Of a stretch of 64,000 bases of DNA, positions 11,215-23,646 are shown piece by piece. Under the pieces are notes generated by a model. That model searched no databases. It was not told the DNA's origin and saw nothing but the letters and a program-made list of their open reading frames with translations. Position 1 is the first letter of the stretch; each line of letters starts with the position of its first letter. Source of the stretch: Fragilaria crotonensis (lineage: Eukaryota; Bacillariophyta; Fragilariophyceae; Fragilariales; Fragilariaceae); assembly GCA_022925895.1 (NCBI GenBank), contig JAKSYS010000007.1, positions 1 through 64,000 of the forward strand. The letters are read 5' to 3'. The position numbers and the translations under genes are program-made.

Positions 11215-14200
11215 TTACATTTCAGCCGATTCCACAGATTCGCTACTATCATTTTCAATCACCATCTCTTCCAAATCGTCACTCTCATTTTGCTCATCGT
11301 GGTCTAAATGTGTCAGCAGGTGATGGTACTGTTCGGCACACGGTAGAAACTTGATGGCGTATGGACTGTCCTCCTTCATCAGAGACACGACAGTCCGCTG
11401 CCGATCGGCGCTCAAGAATCGTGTGCAAAAGGCAAGACATGACAAGGCATCTCCAGGCCCGAAATCGTTCCGGTACACATCGCACACTTTTGGAATCAGA
11501 ATTACGCGCCTTGCGTCATCAATGACAAGGTGACGTTGGATGAACTTTGTACTTGCGGCCTGTAGTTGAGACTCAAGACGATCAGACCTGAGGACCGGGA
11601 TGGCTTGGGAGCAAGAAGAATCGCCGGTGTTCAGCATAAAGATGATTCTCGGATCTGTGTAGGTTAATGCGTAGATACTGTAGGCAGAAGACTTGCGAGG
11701 AATGTCGATGTAAGGATGCTTCGGCGAGACAGGCTTGGACATGTTTCCACGAAGAACACAGTGGTAAAGTTCGGCCAATGAAAAACGCCTCCGATTTCAT
11801 AACAAGAAGTACGGAAAAATGCCCAACCGACTTCTTGTAGAGTGGGCCATTAATCGTCAGCAAAAGAGCGTGTTGGAGGAGACAGTGATAAATATTAGCA
11901 AAGATGCACAATGCTGATGGTTGTGAAAGATCCAAGCGATCGAGTTGAATTGATCGTAGTTGACTCGTCATGTCAAGAAACGCAGAGAAGGAAGCAGGGT
12001 CTGATTCGATTGTATCGAATGTTGTCGAAAGGGCGAATGCAAGCAACTTGTTGACGAAAGACTCGATTCGTTGTGTTTCAAAATCCTCCTCGTCATCTGA
12101 GGACGACAGCGTCTCGATATCAAAGGTCATTCGCCGCCCGTTCATCACTGACCGGTGCATTGACTTGGAACCAGAAGGTATCTTAGACCATTTTGGTTTC
12201 CAGTTGATGCTGCTGCTTCAACAGAGTCTTGAAAGCCCTGCCAGAAGCGAGCTTTCCACAAATCGTTGTCGGCATCTAGGCTCTCTTGGCGGAGGCCTTT
12301 CTGAGCCATGATTCTCAAACAAAATTCATCTCTCGACTCCTCGCCAGGAAATGCCAGATACTAGCACTGCCACGCAGTTTCAATTACAACAACCGGATAT
12401 CCTGGCAAGGGAGACAACTCATTCAGATCCAAGGGTCGAACCAAACTAATGTCAAAGTAAGAGAGCTGCAGCGATGGAAGTTTCGACCCCGGCGTAAACA
12501 ATACGACTTTCTTTTCGTACACACCAAGCCACTCTTCTCGCCAGTGACTCTCCCAAAGACACCTAGCTACAAGCGAGGCAAACAATCGCTTCTGGTCGTC
12601 TGGGGGTACTACTCCGACCTGGTAAGCGCCGCCCTGTAGAAACGACATGTCTAGCTCGGTGGTCTGGAGGAATTGAGCCTGTGCGATTGCTTCAAAGTAT
12701 TTTCCCATCTGCGAAGAAGGCGCGGCACTTGAAATCCGATTGAGGGCGCGGGACGTTGTTCGTAACGACTGCTCGGATGGCGACAGTAGCCCGGCGAGTG
12801 AGGTTGGGTGCGTTCTCCAAATGGCCGAATTCCTCTTCTCGAAACGCTTGACTGTGCGATTCACCGCCAAAAATTCGTTTTCCTTTCTGCGCTTGCTTGT
12901 TTTTACCCAGGTGTGACTTTCGGCGCCTTCGGGTCTCGGGACGGCGGTTTCTTTGAATGTTGAATGGCGGTCGCTGTCCGCGAAACTGGAGCGATGATCG
13001 CCTTTCCAGCAGTAACTCCAACCTTTTTCCCTTGCTTGACAACCTGCTTTCCAGTTTTGGCCGTGCTTGTGGCCACTGATCTGGCGAATTGGTCAAAATT
13101 CACTGTCTTAGCGATCTGATCCATGATTTTCCGCCCCTTGGTCCTGGGCGTTCTTTCCGCTTGATCAAAGTCCAATTCATCTTCAGTGAGCTGTTCGCCA
13201 TCGTCATCAGTCATTGACGGCATGTTTTCAAGAGAATCTTGTCGTTGGGAAGTGATTGGATCATCTGCCTCCGACGGAACTCTGCGAGGGGGTGATTGAC
13301 CCGTTGCATCAAGGCTCATGAGGATCTCTCTAGGTTGAAGTCGTTCGATTACAGGGGGGTCGAAAATTTTGTTGTTGCGCGACTCTACCCCGGTGATTCT
13401 TCGATCCCTAACAGGTTTGGGTGATGTCCTCCTCTTGGAGTTACCAAGCCCAGATCGAATGATACCAGCGAGAGTCCTTCCACTTCGAAGTCGACAGAAC
13501 GAAGATGATTTCTTTCGCACTTCCTCGTCATCGTCTTCGCTGTCTACAATAACTCTTACAACGTACACCAGCTTGCGGCGGCGTTCTGTTCGATCAAGCA
13601 TCTCGATCCATACAGGGACATCGAGGTTACAATTCAAGGTTGTCAAACGTAAGCCATTCTGGGCTTCAACCATGTCGACATTTTCGAAAGAAAAGAACCT
13701 CTCTTTCAAACTTGGGGTCGCCAACCTCGCTACTGCCGCTGGAAGTTGAGCGCAAAAGAGTATAGGCTTCATCCACTTGCCGCCATTCCCTTCAGTGCCG
13801 TCTCCCAAAACGACTTCGTCGTCCTCTTCGTCCCTCCTGTTTGCAGAGTCGTACAAACCAAGCATGCGGCCGCCATACATCGCAGACTCTTGAGTCCTTA
13901 CGCCTACGTGGAAACCATTCCATCGTTTGTGTTGCAAGCCGAACGTCCCTCCAATTGTGATGTAGGAGCTTTGGTTCTCTTGAATAAAGTTGTCAGTATC
14001 GGGGATGTGAACGCTGAAAAATCCGTTGTTCTTCGGCTCAGCATTAACCCATTTCAGCCACCACCCCCTATGAATTGACAAGTACTTGTACTCAGTTGAG
14101 TCACCGGCACCCGGCACGACGAGCTTCACCTTCACTGTATCTCCTGATCGTATCAGCAACGATCTATCTTTCACATTCGTTTTCTTCGATGTCGCTTTCT

Positions 14201-16388
14201 CCAAAACAACAACTGCTGACGCGCTTTCTTGAACAACAGTGAAACCTCCACCGTTACATACGAAACCGTCGATACCCTGATCCGGAGACGAAACTTCCAA
14301 GACAACAGGATCGCCACTGCGAAGATAGAGTCCTCCTCCGAGTTCTGCAATGGTTTGCTCCTCCAAATAGGAGTCTTCATCGACTGATTCATTGTCCTCT
14401 AACAACGGATTTTGATCTCTGAAAATGGATGTCGCAGTTAGTTGACTGTTGGCTTCCATCCATGCTTTATGGCAGCGCCAATTTCTATTTCTCGACTGTT
14501 CGAAATCTCAAGGTCAGTACAGACTTGCATGAGACTTCGCAAATGCCGTTCTTGTCCAAAGGGCAACACGTAAATGGTCAGGTGAATCGGCTGCGGACCC
14601 ACCACGCTGGCTAACCCAAATGGCTTAATTCCTGGAAAGTTCATCGTTTTCCATTGGAGAAAATCAAAGTAACTGCTGTACATGGACATGGTATAGGTAT
14701 CCTCCGTATTCCAATCTACAAAGCCTGTCTTGACACGGCGCTTCAAGTGTTCTGGATCTTCCACTAAATCTTGTCCCAATGTTGGTAGCGTTTCACCGGG
14801 TTTGGTAACAACAATGAGAGGGAAACTAGTTTCGACTCCAAATGCCATGTGGGGTTTCTCTTCCGAGCCCGACGACCCCGTGATCGAATAATCAAATGCA
14901 CCAGGACTCATTTTTTGGACAAAGGCCATGGCGACCCGCACAAAGGCACGTTGGAAGACTCCCATTTTGACAGGTTCTTCCAATTCGAGAGCAAAAAAGA
15001 CTCTGCCGTTGGGCTTTAGTTGGAATAGTGAGCAGATGCACAAATATAAGGGGGAAATTAAATCCTGGCATTGTCGGTGTTGAGAAAATTGCAAATAATC
15101 GTACCTTTTGCTTCACTTTGAATTGAAATTGAAATTCAAACCTGCGTTGTTTTTGTGCAAAATACGCGGCATAGAGTTGTCGTTGTGTACGATCCTGTGC
15201 TGTTCCCCTTGCAGCAGCGTCGTCGGCTGGATTATCGACATCTGGGGTCCTGATCATTAACAACATTTATCCCTTGAATGAGGAATTGTCCAAAACAAAT
15301 GTTTCCGTCGAGTTGGGAAAGAGTCGCTGGCCATTCGATGTGTTCATGATGAAGAGGTGCTCCAACGATGGATGAGGTTGGGGAAGAGAGGGATCTGGCA
15401 TCATCGCAGGCGTCTGAATCTGACTTCCACGATCGCCATCCAAACCGTCATCGTCATGGTCAGTTTCGACATGGTCGTATTCATCAACGTCAACGAGGTC
15501 TGAACGACTTTGGATGACAGGAGGAGGAGAAGGGGGGATCTGCGTGACAGATGATATTGGAATTGACTCGACCAACGCACGGTTGTTGTTGTTACTGTTG
15601 CTGTTGTTGTTGCGGAAGTGATTCCAGTATGACAGAAGCAAAATACTCCGACACGTGAGCCATGCCACGACAAGGTATTCTGCCAAGCGACGGACCACCG
15701 GAAAGGCACCTGGAGAGTGGACTCCACAAGAATATGCCAATACAAGTAATCCGATATGAATCAAGACACGCTCTATTGAGACAATCACATCTTTCTGGTT
15801 CGCATCCAAGGAGAGACCGAACGTATTTTCGCCAACGTTTTGTTGGCCCTCCTTAGAGTCATCATTGTCCTTGATTGGTATTGTCGTCATTGTCATAGGT
15901 TGATTCAAGCGATGATTGGTCGGATGAGAAGCTGAAGAGATACTGTAATCATTCTGGTTTTGTGGTAGCGATGTGGGATCATCGCCGTCCGAGTAACCAC
16001 CTTCTCGTCGAAGACGATTGTGATGATTGTTGTTATTGCCGGTGTCGATGTTGTTGCGTGAATCTCTAATTCCTTGCTCCTTTCGCACTCGTAAACCACG
16101 ACCAACGGCTCGTTTCCAATAAGGTCGACCAAGTAGAGATTTCCTTCCTTGTTGTTCCAGTTCCTGGTCTACTAGCGGTACTTCTAGGTCTCCTTCCATG
16201 GGTCGTTCCAGCTCCTGTTCTACCGTTAACACAACTTCCTGCTCCTTATCCTGCTCCAGCTCTGGTGGAGACGCACGTAGCTGTTGCCTATTTTTCGGTA
16301 TCGTTCGTGGCGATTGTGGCTGTTCTAGTTGCAGTAGTTGTTGTCGTGGTTCATCATTTTGATGATTCGTTTTCAACGACAACGGCAT
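11215..16388 (-). CDS. DUF547-domain protein, copy B (in-frame stop and frameshifts)
   Basis: Same gene as copy A, with start at 16388 and stop at 11215-11217. Differences of note: a CAA-to-TAA change at 15264-15266 ends the first exon frame after about 370 codons; the central exon from 14459 to 12903 is open for 518 codons and is the best-preserved stretch in either copy; and the end of the DUF547 domain (11778-11215, including the YRNDFGPGDALSC segment and an acidic tail ending ESVESAEM) is open here but shifted in copy A. Both copies share a frame break between the LYKKSVGHF segment and AELYHC (near 11785-11835), where two T runs are each one base short of the expected frame. The intron is 15014-15105. 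A MITE sits about 90 bases upstream of the ATG. Confidence 0.7.
15014..15105 (-). other. Intron of DUF547 gene copy B
   Basis: 92-nt GT-AG intron, the counterpart of the 134-nt intron in copy A. The donor (GTACG after AAAAG) is conserved. Confidence 0.68.
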
Positions 16389-16474
16389 GGTGAACAAGCA
16401 ACGACGCTCTTTTGGCGCTTAGGAGCAAAGTGAGCGAAGGTTTTTCACGTGACCAGACGGGGGGCATGGATTCC

Positions 16475-16623
16475 ATTAGAACGCAGTGAAATGACGTCAA
16501 CTATGACGTCTTTATACTGAGGCCTGCATGTACTTCCTACTGTTATACAGTACTCCATTACGACAGTACCATACGGAGAGCATGCTGATTGGTACGTCAT
16601 GACGTCATTTCACTGCATTCTAA
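16475..16623. mobile_element. MITE, family 1, member 1
   Basis: Short element with terminal inverted repeats: left TTAGAACGCAGTGAAATGAC, right the inverse complement with one mismatch in the first 20 bases. A second member is at 36168-36313, with related TIRs and a related interior (the CAGTACTCCA...GATTGGTAC segment). Copy A of the duplication has an empty site at this place, where GGGGCAT is followed directly by ACCGG; copy B has 181 extra bases (16468-16648). No transposase inside. It lies in the 5' flank of DUF547 copy B. Confidence 0.85.
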
Positions 16624-16895
16624 GATACAGCTTAAGCCTAAGATACATACCGGAATTTTGGTTGCTATCCAGATCTCTATACGTTACCGACATTTGTGCA
16701 GTTTTGCAAAAACATCTGTTACTGATGTAATCTACTGCTACCTCAATCAACCACTGTACTGAAGTACAAGAAGCTCCGAGTCTTGTTCAAGTTGATCCTC
16801 CTGAAAACAAAAGGCATTTCTTCCTGTTCGAGTTCTCTATTGTACTACAGTACTAGCAGTACTGGTACCGTATCCGGAGAACTATACGGACATGT

Positions 16896-18511
16896 CTATT
16901 CCCAAACATCATTGCTGGGAGAATTGCAACTCGAGGCGTCATTGTTGTTGCTCATACGGATCGATGGCGACTGTACACTATTGCCAATACGCAAGCATTC
17001 CGTAGACGACAATGATGGATCAGAGGAAAGTGGACTAAAATCACAGAGCAAGCCCACGACAGTTGTGAATCCATGCATATACGTCCCCTCAATAACCTCA
17101 TGCGGTTGGAATCCCGCGACTCCAACGGGGCCAATTTCGCCATTGGCAAAGAATCCTGCGACAGGAGGAGGTGCAGCAGCAGATGCACCTTCCTCACTCT
17201 CATCTGTTGGATTCTCAAACAAACTGCTCACATACGACACATCCACATTGGGACATTCGAACATGCCTTGCCCACGGGCCACACACGATACTTGCAGTGC
17301 GGCCACTGGCGTTCCACAGTGAGCACGTCCACCAGCAAAGAGTCGTTCGGTGAGAGTCCGTTCCATTTGGAGTTTCATGTCATCTCTGGCGGCCTGTGCA
17401 TCTCTCACATGGAATCGCACTCGATCGCCCAATTGAACATCGCGAGAGCCCACAACGACAGCGCCCTTGTCCGGTTGGAAACCAATAATTTGACGAATTA
17501 AAAAGTCAGTTCTGGAAGATGATGTTCCACGTTCCACTCCATTGGCTGATGCGATTCCGACGAGATACCCTGCGGCACTCATTAGTTTCCGATCTTCCGC
17601 GGACGCGTCGTTGGCAACCTTTGAAGTTTTTGCAGAGCCTGGACTCCATCCAATTCTTCCAAAGCGTTCTGTTGTCTTGGTAACTGTAAATATAGGCCCA
17701 ACAGGTCGACATCCCTGTGACACAATGGCTTGGAGTCCCATGGTTCCGGTCCATTTCAGAATGACCGCCGATCCCTGTGGCAATGGTTCACCGTTCATGG
17801 CGACTGTGGGTTGGAAACTGGCCTGTGCGGGAACAGATATGCCACCTGCCACAACCGATCCACGAAGTCCCTGCAAGATGGTATCAATAGGAGACCAGGG
17901 GTCGACAAATAGAAGAAAGGATGGTGGTCGTTGTTGTTGTTGGTCTTGTCCCGATGGTTGACGGGAATAATCATTGTTCGATTGCAATTCCTTCCAGAAT
18001 TTTGGATCATTTGGTGGTGGATTGTTTAGTTCATTAAAACTTAGCATTTCCACAGTAGCACCTTTTGGTAGAGTACCTGATAACATGGACATGGCAGGTT
18101 GATTCGGTCGATCAACTTCAGACCCTTGCCCGACAATACCACCTCCCACCAATGCCATGAGTTGTGTCGTTTTGGCAATTGCTCCCATGCGTGCTTCACA
18201 AGTCTCTTGAAGGATCCCGCATGTGATGAACTTACAAACAAGAATGCAATGTCCGGATCTTCCGGTCCGATGGAGGATAACAATTCCTGTAAAGCAGAAT
18301 CTGGATCAAGGTCTGTGGACAGACATGATTTCCATGCCGATAGCGTAGTTCGTCGTTTTGTTTCTATCGTGGTCGTTTGGACGGATGGAACAAATCGATG
18401 CGACTTTTGGTCCAGATGAGGGATGGGTGCCACAAGAAAGGATTGAACACCAACATTTGTGAAGAGGTGAAGAATCAGTGCAAGAAATAGTAGTTCCGCA
18501 TGAGGTCTCAT
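16896..18511 (-). CDS. FIST-domain protein with targeting leader (one frameshift)
   Basis: Two overlapping minus-strand frames form one protein. The first (from 18511) starts with a signal peptide (MRPHAELLFLALIL...) followed by VQSFLVAP, which resembles the diatom ASAFAP plastid-import motif, and then the start of a FIST_N domain (DIAFLFVSSSHAG). The second (open 18188-16896) continues with AKTTQLMALVGGGIVGQGSE (FIST_N core) and ends with a FIST_C-like region (GFFANGEIGPVG, then HGFTTVVGLL). FIST domains are proposed sensory or ligand-binding modules that may bind small ligands. The two frames meet within about 20 bases near 18190-18215, too close for an intron, so a one-base indel is likely. 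A Gln-rich insertion lies near residue 200. Plastid targeting is inference. Confidence 0.78.
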
Positions 18512-19916
18512 GATGGTTCAGAGGTATATGAGTCAATCCAATCGGAATTGTTGGGCAGAAGAAGGCTGTTGAGCATATGAGGAACACAGCAGGTCACAAA
18601 AATAAATGAGAGAAAAAAGAGAAGGGAAATGGTGATGTCATCTGTCAGCTGTCACATGAGAATCCTTGCTCCGCATGAGAACTCACGAACCGGTACGTGT
18701 ACTTCAGGGTACTCCAGTACTGTAGCATCTACGACCTCGTACTACTTGCGTAAATTCAAATCTTTAACATACGAGTTTAATCAATACATATATATATGTT
18801 ATATATATGATCTTAATCAAGAATTCTCGGTGTGTATTGAAAAACTGAAGGATCCCAATCAAAGCATGGTCCTACCGGTAGTCTCCTCAACAACGTGCCA
18901 ATGACGACGATTTCTATCCATGCGGCCACTACGATCACTATCTATATGAATGAACCTGTAGAATACCTTCATCGTTGGTTGGAGTGGCATCGCCAAGCCA
19001 CTTTTTGACATTTCAAAGCCCTCGATGCATCAACTCAGTGGTGTAGGTGGCCTTGGGTCACAGGAGGGTGTCATGCTCTTGTGATTGTGGATGGGATGGC
19101 AACATGACAGGAGGGTGATTGTGTTTTCACGTCCAACGATGCAATTGCGTGGATACAAAAATGACGACCAAAAAGTGTTTATGACTTTTATCCTCGTCGT
19201 GAAATGACTTTCTCATTATTGCACGGGACTTGGAGGATGCCATCTCTCATCAGACCGACGACTTTACGGCCATGCCCAAGCAACACAAAACAAGGTCCTG
19301 GACAATCATGACGAGGATAGCGCGCACGCATCACAGTCATTGAAATTGTCGCATCCAGAAGAACATTTTCCTTGATCGGATGGCTTGCGGGTCGCTTCCA
19401 TTGTCGCCAACAGAGCTGCTCGAGATTATCGATGAAATCACGTACATTCTTGGAGAATCACGGAAACAGTCATGCAGAAAATATGAACCTATGGGAAAAG
19501 AAGGAACGCTCCAGCTTTTTGTGAAGGGAAGCTGACACTCCATGCATCATCGAGTAGTAGTCTCAGCCGCATTGACCGATGAGTTGGAATTCAAATTGAG
19601 AACCGACTCCCAAACCCGATGTTTTGCAGAACAAGCTGCAACCTGCTTCTGTCTCACAGTGAGAATTGATGGTGGCTGTAAATTCGATGCATGTCTATTG
19701 TTTCCACCCAAGTGAAGTACCTCTGTCATCGGCCAATCTCTATGGTGGACGACAATATGATCATGGAACTAGTTATTTCACCGATTCACAAAATGTTGGT
19801 GATGCAGAATGCCTTTAAATTTTCCTTTAAATCTACCGTAATGAAAAGAGTTGTCATACTCCGATTATTATACAATCTCGTGCTTGCGAATTTCAGCCAC
19901 ACAAGAGAGCTCTCCT
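18512..19916. other. Intergenic, no gene recognised
   Basis: Spacer between the FIST gene and the 3' end of the BTB gene. Short open frames near 19337-19730 have no recognisable motif or conserved composition. Around 18775-18805 is an AT-rich run of TATATA repeats. Confidence 0.4.
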
Positions 19917-21188
19917 CTAGTTTGGACTAAGATCGCTGGTGCTTTTATTTGCCGAACTGGACACTAGGCGCCGCGCACTCTTGTCTTTGCACGCAGCCAA
20001 CTGGGAGCGAAGACTTGCAATTGTGGCGACCCTTTCCCCCAATGCCTTTCGCTTCTCCAATTCGGCGCGTTCCTTGTATTCGGCAAATGACGCTTCAAAC
20101 TCGCGCGACAATTCTTCTCTGGTCCCCTCGACTGCTTCGTGAATTAACTTTTGTCTCCTCTTCAGGTCACGACACTTTTCTCGCAATTCTTTTTTCAGCT
20201 CCTTCTTTTCTTCGTCCATCATCAAGACATCGGCACGCGCCTGTACTAACGATTTCTCCAACACCTTGACTTTGACTTCATCTTGAAGTTTCATGTAACT
20301 GTCATTGTTCAATTTCGTTTCCAACGAAATCGCCAATTCTTGCCATTGCTCACTGGCAGCCTTGACAGTCCGATTGCGCAATGTCGCTTGTCCTCGTGTC
20401 ATGGCCGAATTGAGCAGCGAGAGAGCAATTTCAGGATCGACTGTGGGCATTCGCACAAAGGTGGTCATTTGTTCGAGCATCTTATCGTCCATGTCGGGAT
20501 AGTCCTGACAGAATCGTGCCACGACGCGACTCAATTTGAGTGAATCACCACAAAAGTCCGGCGTGGTAACAATCTTGTGAAGCGTGGCTGGAGTCAAACG
20601 ACGCAACTGTTCTTCACTCAATTCACCAAAGTGTTCGCCACACAATACCCCAGCAGCGTCCATTATTTTAGTATCGTTGTAGAGACTCGCCTCGACGAGG
20701 TACGTAATGGCTGTGGAGGAATTGAAATCTTGTTGCACGAATCGATTGACAGATTCAAAGAGTTCTTCAATTTCAAAGTAATTTGCCAAGTATCGGAGTG
20801 CCACTGCGGTGTAGGTTGTCGCCTTAATTTCAGTGCTGTGATAATACATAAAGTCCAACATGGCGGGAACGGCATGAGCTGCAGACGACTCCAAATCAAT
20901 CTTGCTGAGAGAATTTGAATTTTCAGACATTCTTGACTGGAAAAGCCTCTCAAAGTAAAGCGAGCTTCGCTTTCCAGCAGCAAGGAACGACTTGTGAACA
21001 TGATACACATCAGACCCATTGATTTCGATAGTCCAGTCACTCAAACTTTCGGTTGCATCCATTCGCCAACTCAGGGCCTGACTTCTGGACCCACCAGAGA
21101 CTCCAGAAATCCGAAAGCTACCGAGATCGAGGGACATGGTGAAACGTATCGATGATGGAACGTTTGTTCTCACTCCGACGACTGACAC
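19917..21188 (-). CDS. BTB/POZ protein with C-terminal coiled coil
   Basis: Intact single-exon frame of 423 codons. Residues about 50-155 form a BTB/POZ domain: DWTIEINGSDVYHVHKSFLA, the usual entry strand and helix, then LYFERLFQ and the MLDFMYYH segment. A BACK-like helical region follows to about residue 270. Residues about 290-400 are rich in Glu, Lys and Arg with heptad spacing and should form a long coiled coil (EEKKELKKELREKCRDLKRR). The tail is Ser-rich. BTB proteins often act as cullin-3 adaptors or oligomerisation scaffolds; no Kelch or MATH domain is present, so the partner is unknown. An alternative start is the internal Met at residue 18. Confidence 0.87.
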   Translation of the reverse strand: MSVVGVRTNVPSSIRFTMSLDLGSFRISGVSGGSRSQALSWRMDATESLSDWTIEINGSDVYHVHKSFLAAGKRSSLYFERLFQSRMSENSNSLSKIDLESSAAHAVPAMLDFMYYHSTEIKATTYTAVALRYLANYFEIEELFESVNRFVQQDFNSSTAITYLVEASLYNDTKIMDAAGVLCGEHFGELSEEQLRRLTPATLHKIVTTPDFCGDSLKLSRVVARFCQDYPDMDDKMLEQMTTFVRMPTVDPEIALSLLNSAMTRGQATLRNRTVKAASEQWQELAISLETKLNNDSYMKLQDEVKVKVLEKSLVQARADVLMMDEEKKELKKELREKCRDLKRRQKLIHEAVEGTREELSREFEASFAEYKERAELEKRKALGERVATIASLRSQLAACKDKSARRLVSSSANKSTSDLSPN

Positions 21189-23646
21189 AGTGTGTAAATA
21201 ATCTGAACACTAAAAACTACTCCGAGTATATAGCTCGTCCCCTCGAGTGCCAGGTTCTGTGCCTTCCGAACAACGAAGTTGGATCATCGACTGATGAAAC
21301 GAAAAATTGAATGGACTGCGCTTAAGTAATTTCGATGCTTTTCAACATATTTAGCTGGCACATGGCACCATGATCGACTTTTTGTTTAAGTAGTTTTCAT
21401 TCCCTTCGAGATATCTTAAGAAGCTTTTTTACAATCTGACGACAGACATTCATGTGTTCATTGGAAAACTCGGAGAATATGTTGTACGAACACTACGGGA
21501 CGAGTCGTACAGGACAAATGGAAGCATACTTCGAGTATTTGATGGGCGAGGGTTGTAGGTTGTATGTGCATGTGTTTTCGTAATAAATACTTGGAGTACC
21601 ATGTGTACTCGTGGAATCCGGCTTTGAAACGAACCATATGATAGAGGCTAAATAACTACTCGGAGTAATTTCTTTGTTGAATGATACTCCGTGTACACAT
21701 TAGCAGATCCCAGTTCACCCTCGGAGGAGAGAGTAGACTAGAGCACGTGAACAGTGATCTTAACCCCCGACTAATGATAATAATCAAACCAAATTGTTCT
21801 CCATCTTAAGTTCTCTCTATCTATAGTCTATAGTGTGCTACATGACATTGTACTCCTGCAGTAGTAATAATATACATGTTACTGGCTTGATGTGTCTGCC
21901 AACCCGACTGGGTTACCAACCCAAGCATGGGGGGTTACTTAGTAGTACTAGCCATGTTTTTTCCAACATTGGACATCATGTCGATTGAACTGCAAACTTG
22001 GATGATGATTGTAATTGCCATCAGAATCTTTTCTTAATGGAGGGAGTACTAAACAAGAAGGTGTACGTATGCTACAAACTTGTAGCACATTATGTGAATA
22101 CACAAACTTGCTCTACTAGTACAATGCAATTTTAACGTTTATCCACAAACTACGACAAGACATTATCACATCATCGCGGGCACAGGTCGGGATAGAGGCA
22201 AAATTGTTACGAAAAACAATGCATTGGAACATTCTTGTTTTTAGCGTAGTGGAAAGCAAGAAGTACCAGGGATAGTAGCAGAGAAATTTGATGGCAGAGA
22301 CATGAGTTGTTACTAGAGTGAACGACAGCGCAGTCGTGGTGGAGAGTGTGGATGCTGACTGTTAGCTACTGGATAGAAAATGCATCAAAAGTTCCAACTG
22401 GAAGCAGCTAATATTTTTCCAAGCCACTTAGTAGGTACTATGAACCCAATTAAGGAGAAGAAGGGAAGCATTTAGACATGTCATACACCGTCACATACTT
22501 GAGTGGCAACAGTACAAGACCTAGCAGCAACGCGAAGACAAGACCATCCAGAATACTATTTGCACAATAATTAGCTGCTGCCTTTTTTGCACAGGATCGC
22601 ACTGTAAACAAGAGACAGAGTCAGCACCCACCTCAAACCAGCCAGGCCTTGACGCTTTGATCACTCCTTCATCAAGGACAGCATCAAACAATTTTGCCAC
22701 CCCAAACAAATATGGTGGTGGAGGCTGAACTTAAGAAACTTGGATGCATAAATAAATACAAAACTAATTATCGGGCTAACACCGTCCCCGATCTTTGCTC
22801 AAGATCAAGGTGTGTACCCATTTGAGTTTTCTTCAAACAATTGCCGGTCATGAAATTGGAAGCATCAAATGGTGAAGTCTTGAGGAATACACCTGCGCAG
22901 CAAACACACGGACCTTGAGACCTTTAGTAGCACATCCAATTGAATTGCGAGCATATTAATCATACTCGGAGTACACCTGGTACTACAACAATTTGGCGTA
23001 ATGATCTATTTCATTTGCACGGTTGATGGTGCCACAATCATTTGCTACTTAAGGTTGTCAAGCATAGCAAGAGCCCCTACATACGCGTATCTCACTGCAA
23101 ACAAAGATAACAGTATAATAACGCCACTTTAACACCAAACAACAAAACAATATGACATATGAACTGATGTGCCTCCTATTTGCGTTCCCATGTGTTCCCA
23201 AGCGTTGAAGCCATTAAAAAATTGCTCGTGCACCGTTGACAATACATAGTGTCAACCGAAGTGTAATAAGTTCAAATCTACTACTACTCTAGCTGGTAGT
23301 AGAAATTTTACTAGAATTCATACAACATACAAGAACGAATACTGGGATTTCAATTTCACACACGAAAGTCCTTATTTGCGTGAAGACTCGCATAGAGTGA
23401 CGCTGATCTATCAAGGAATTCAAAAACTGGTATGCAGCGAAATCCATATTTTGATCATGTGAGAGTCTAATCGATACGACCTCACCTTCAGAAAATCTAT
23501 GTGACTACAATTTTGGCATGGATTCACCCTCCTACTGCCCGTTGAAAAGTTACAAGCCATTGCACTCAACAATTCCAGTTTTGTTTCGGAAACGAATCCA
23601 GTTGCCACTGTGACGGCTTCTTGTTCCCGTTCAGGTTTCTGACATC
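21189..23646. other. Long intergenic region, no gene recognised
   Basis: About 2.4 kb without a supportable gene. Scattered GTAC-containing motifs (GGAGTAC, CTACTAGTAC) and AT-rich runs. The 300 bases before 23647 should contain the promoter and 5' leader of the LRR gene, but no element can be named. Confidence 0.4.

Larger units (their letters stand above)
10741..16790. repeat. Segmental duplication, copy B
   Basis: Second copy of the block at 481-6315, in direct orientation and separated from it by about 4.4 kb. It carries one extra insertion relative to copy A, at 16468-16648, containing a MITE. The left 470 bases match copy A but with frame-blind indels, so this part is probably 3' flanking or intergenic DNA of the DUF547 gene. 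Confidence 0.93.

Noticed and set aside
18512-19916. tRNA or other structured RNA genes in the spacers
   Set aside because: I saw no convincing cloverleaf or A/B box pair by eye. A covariance-model scan of the window would settle it.
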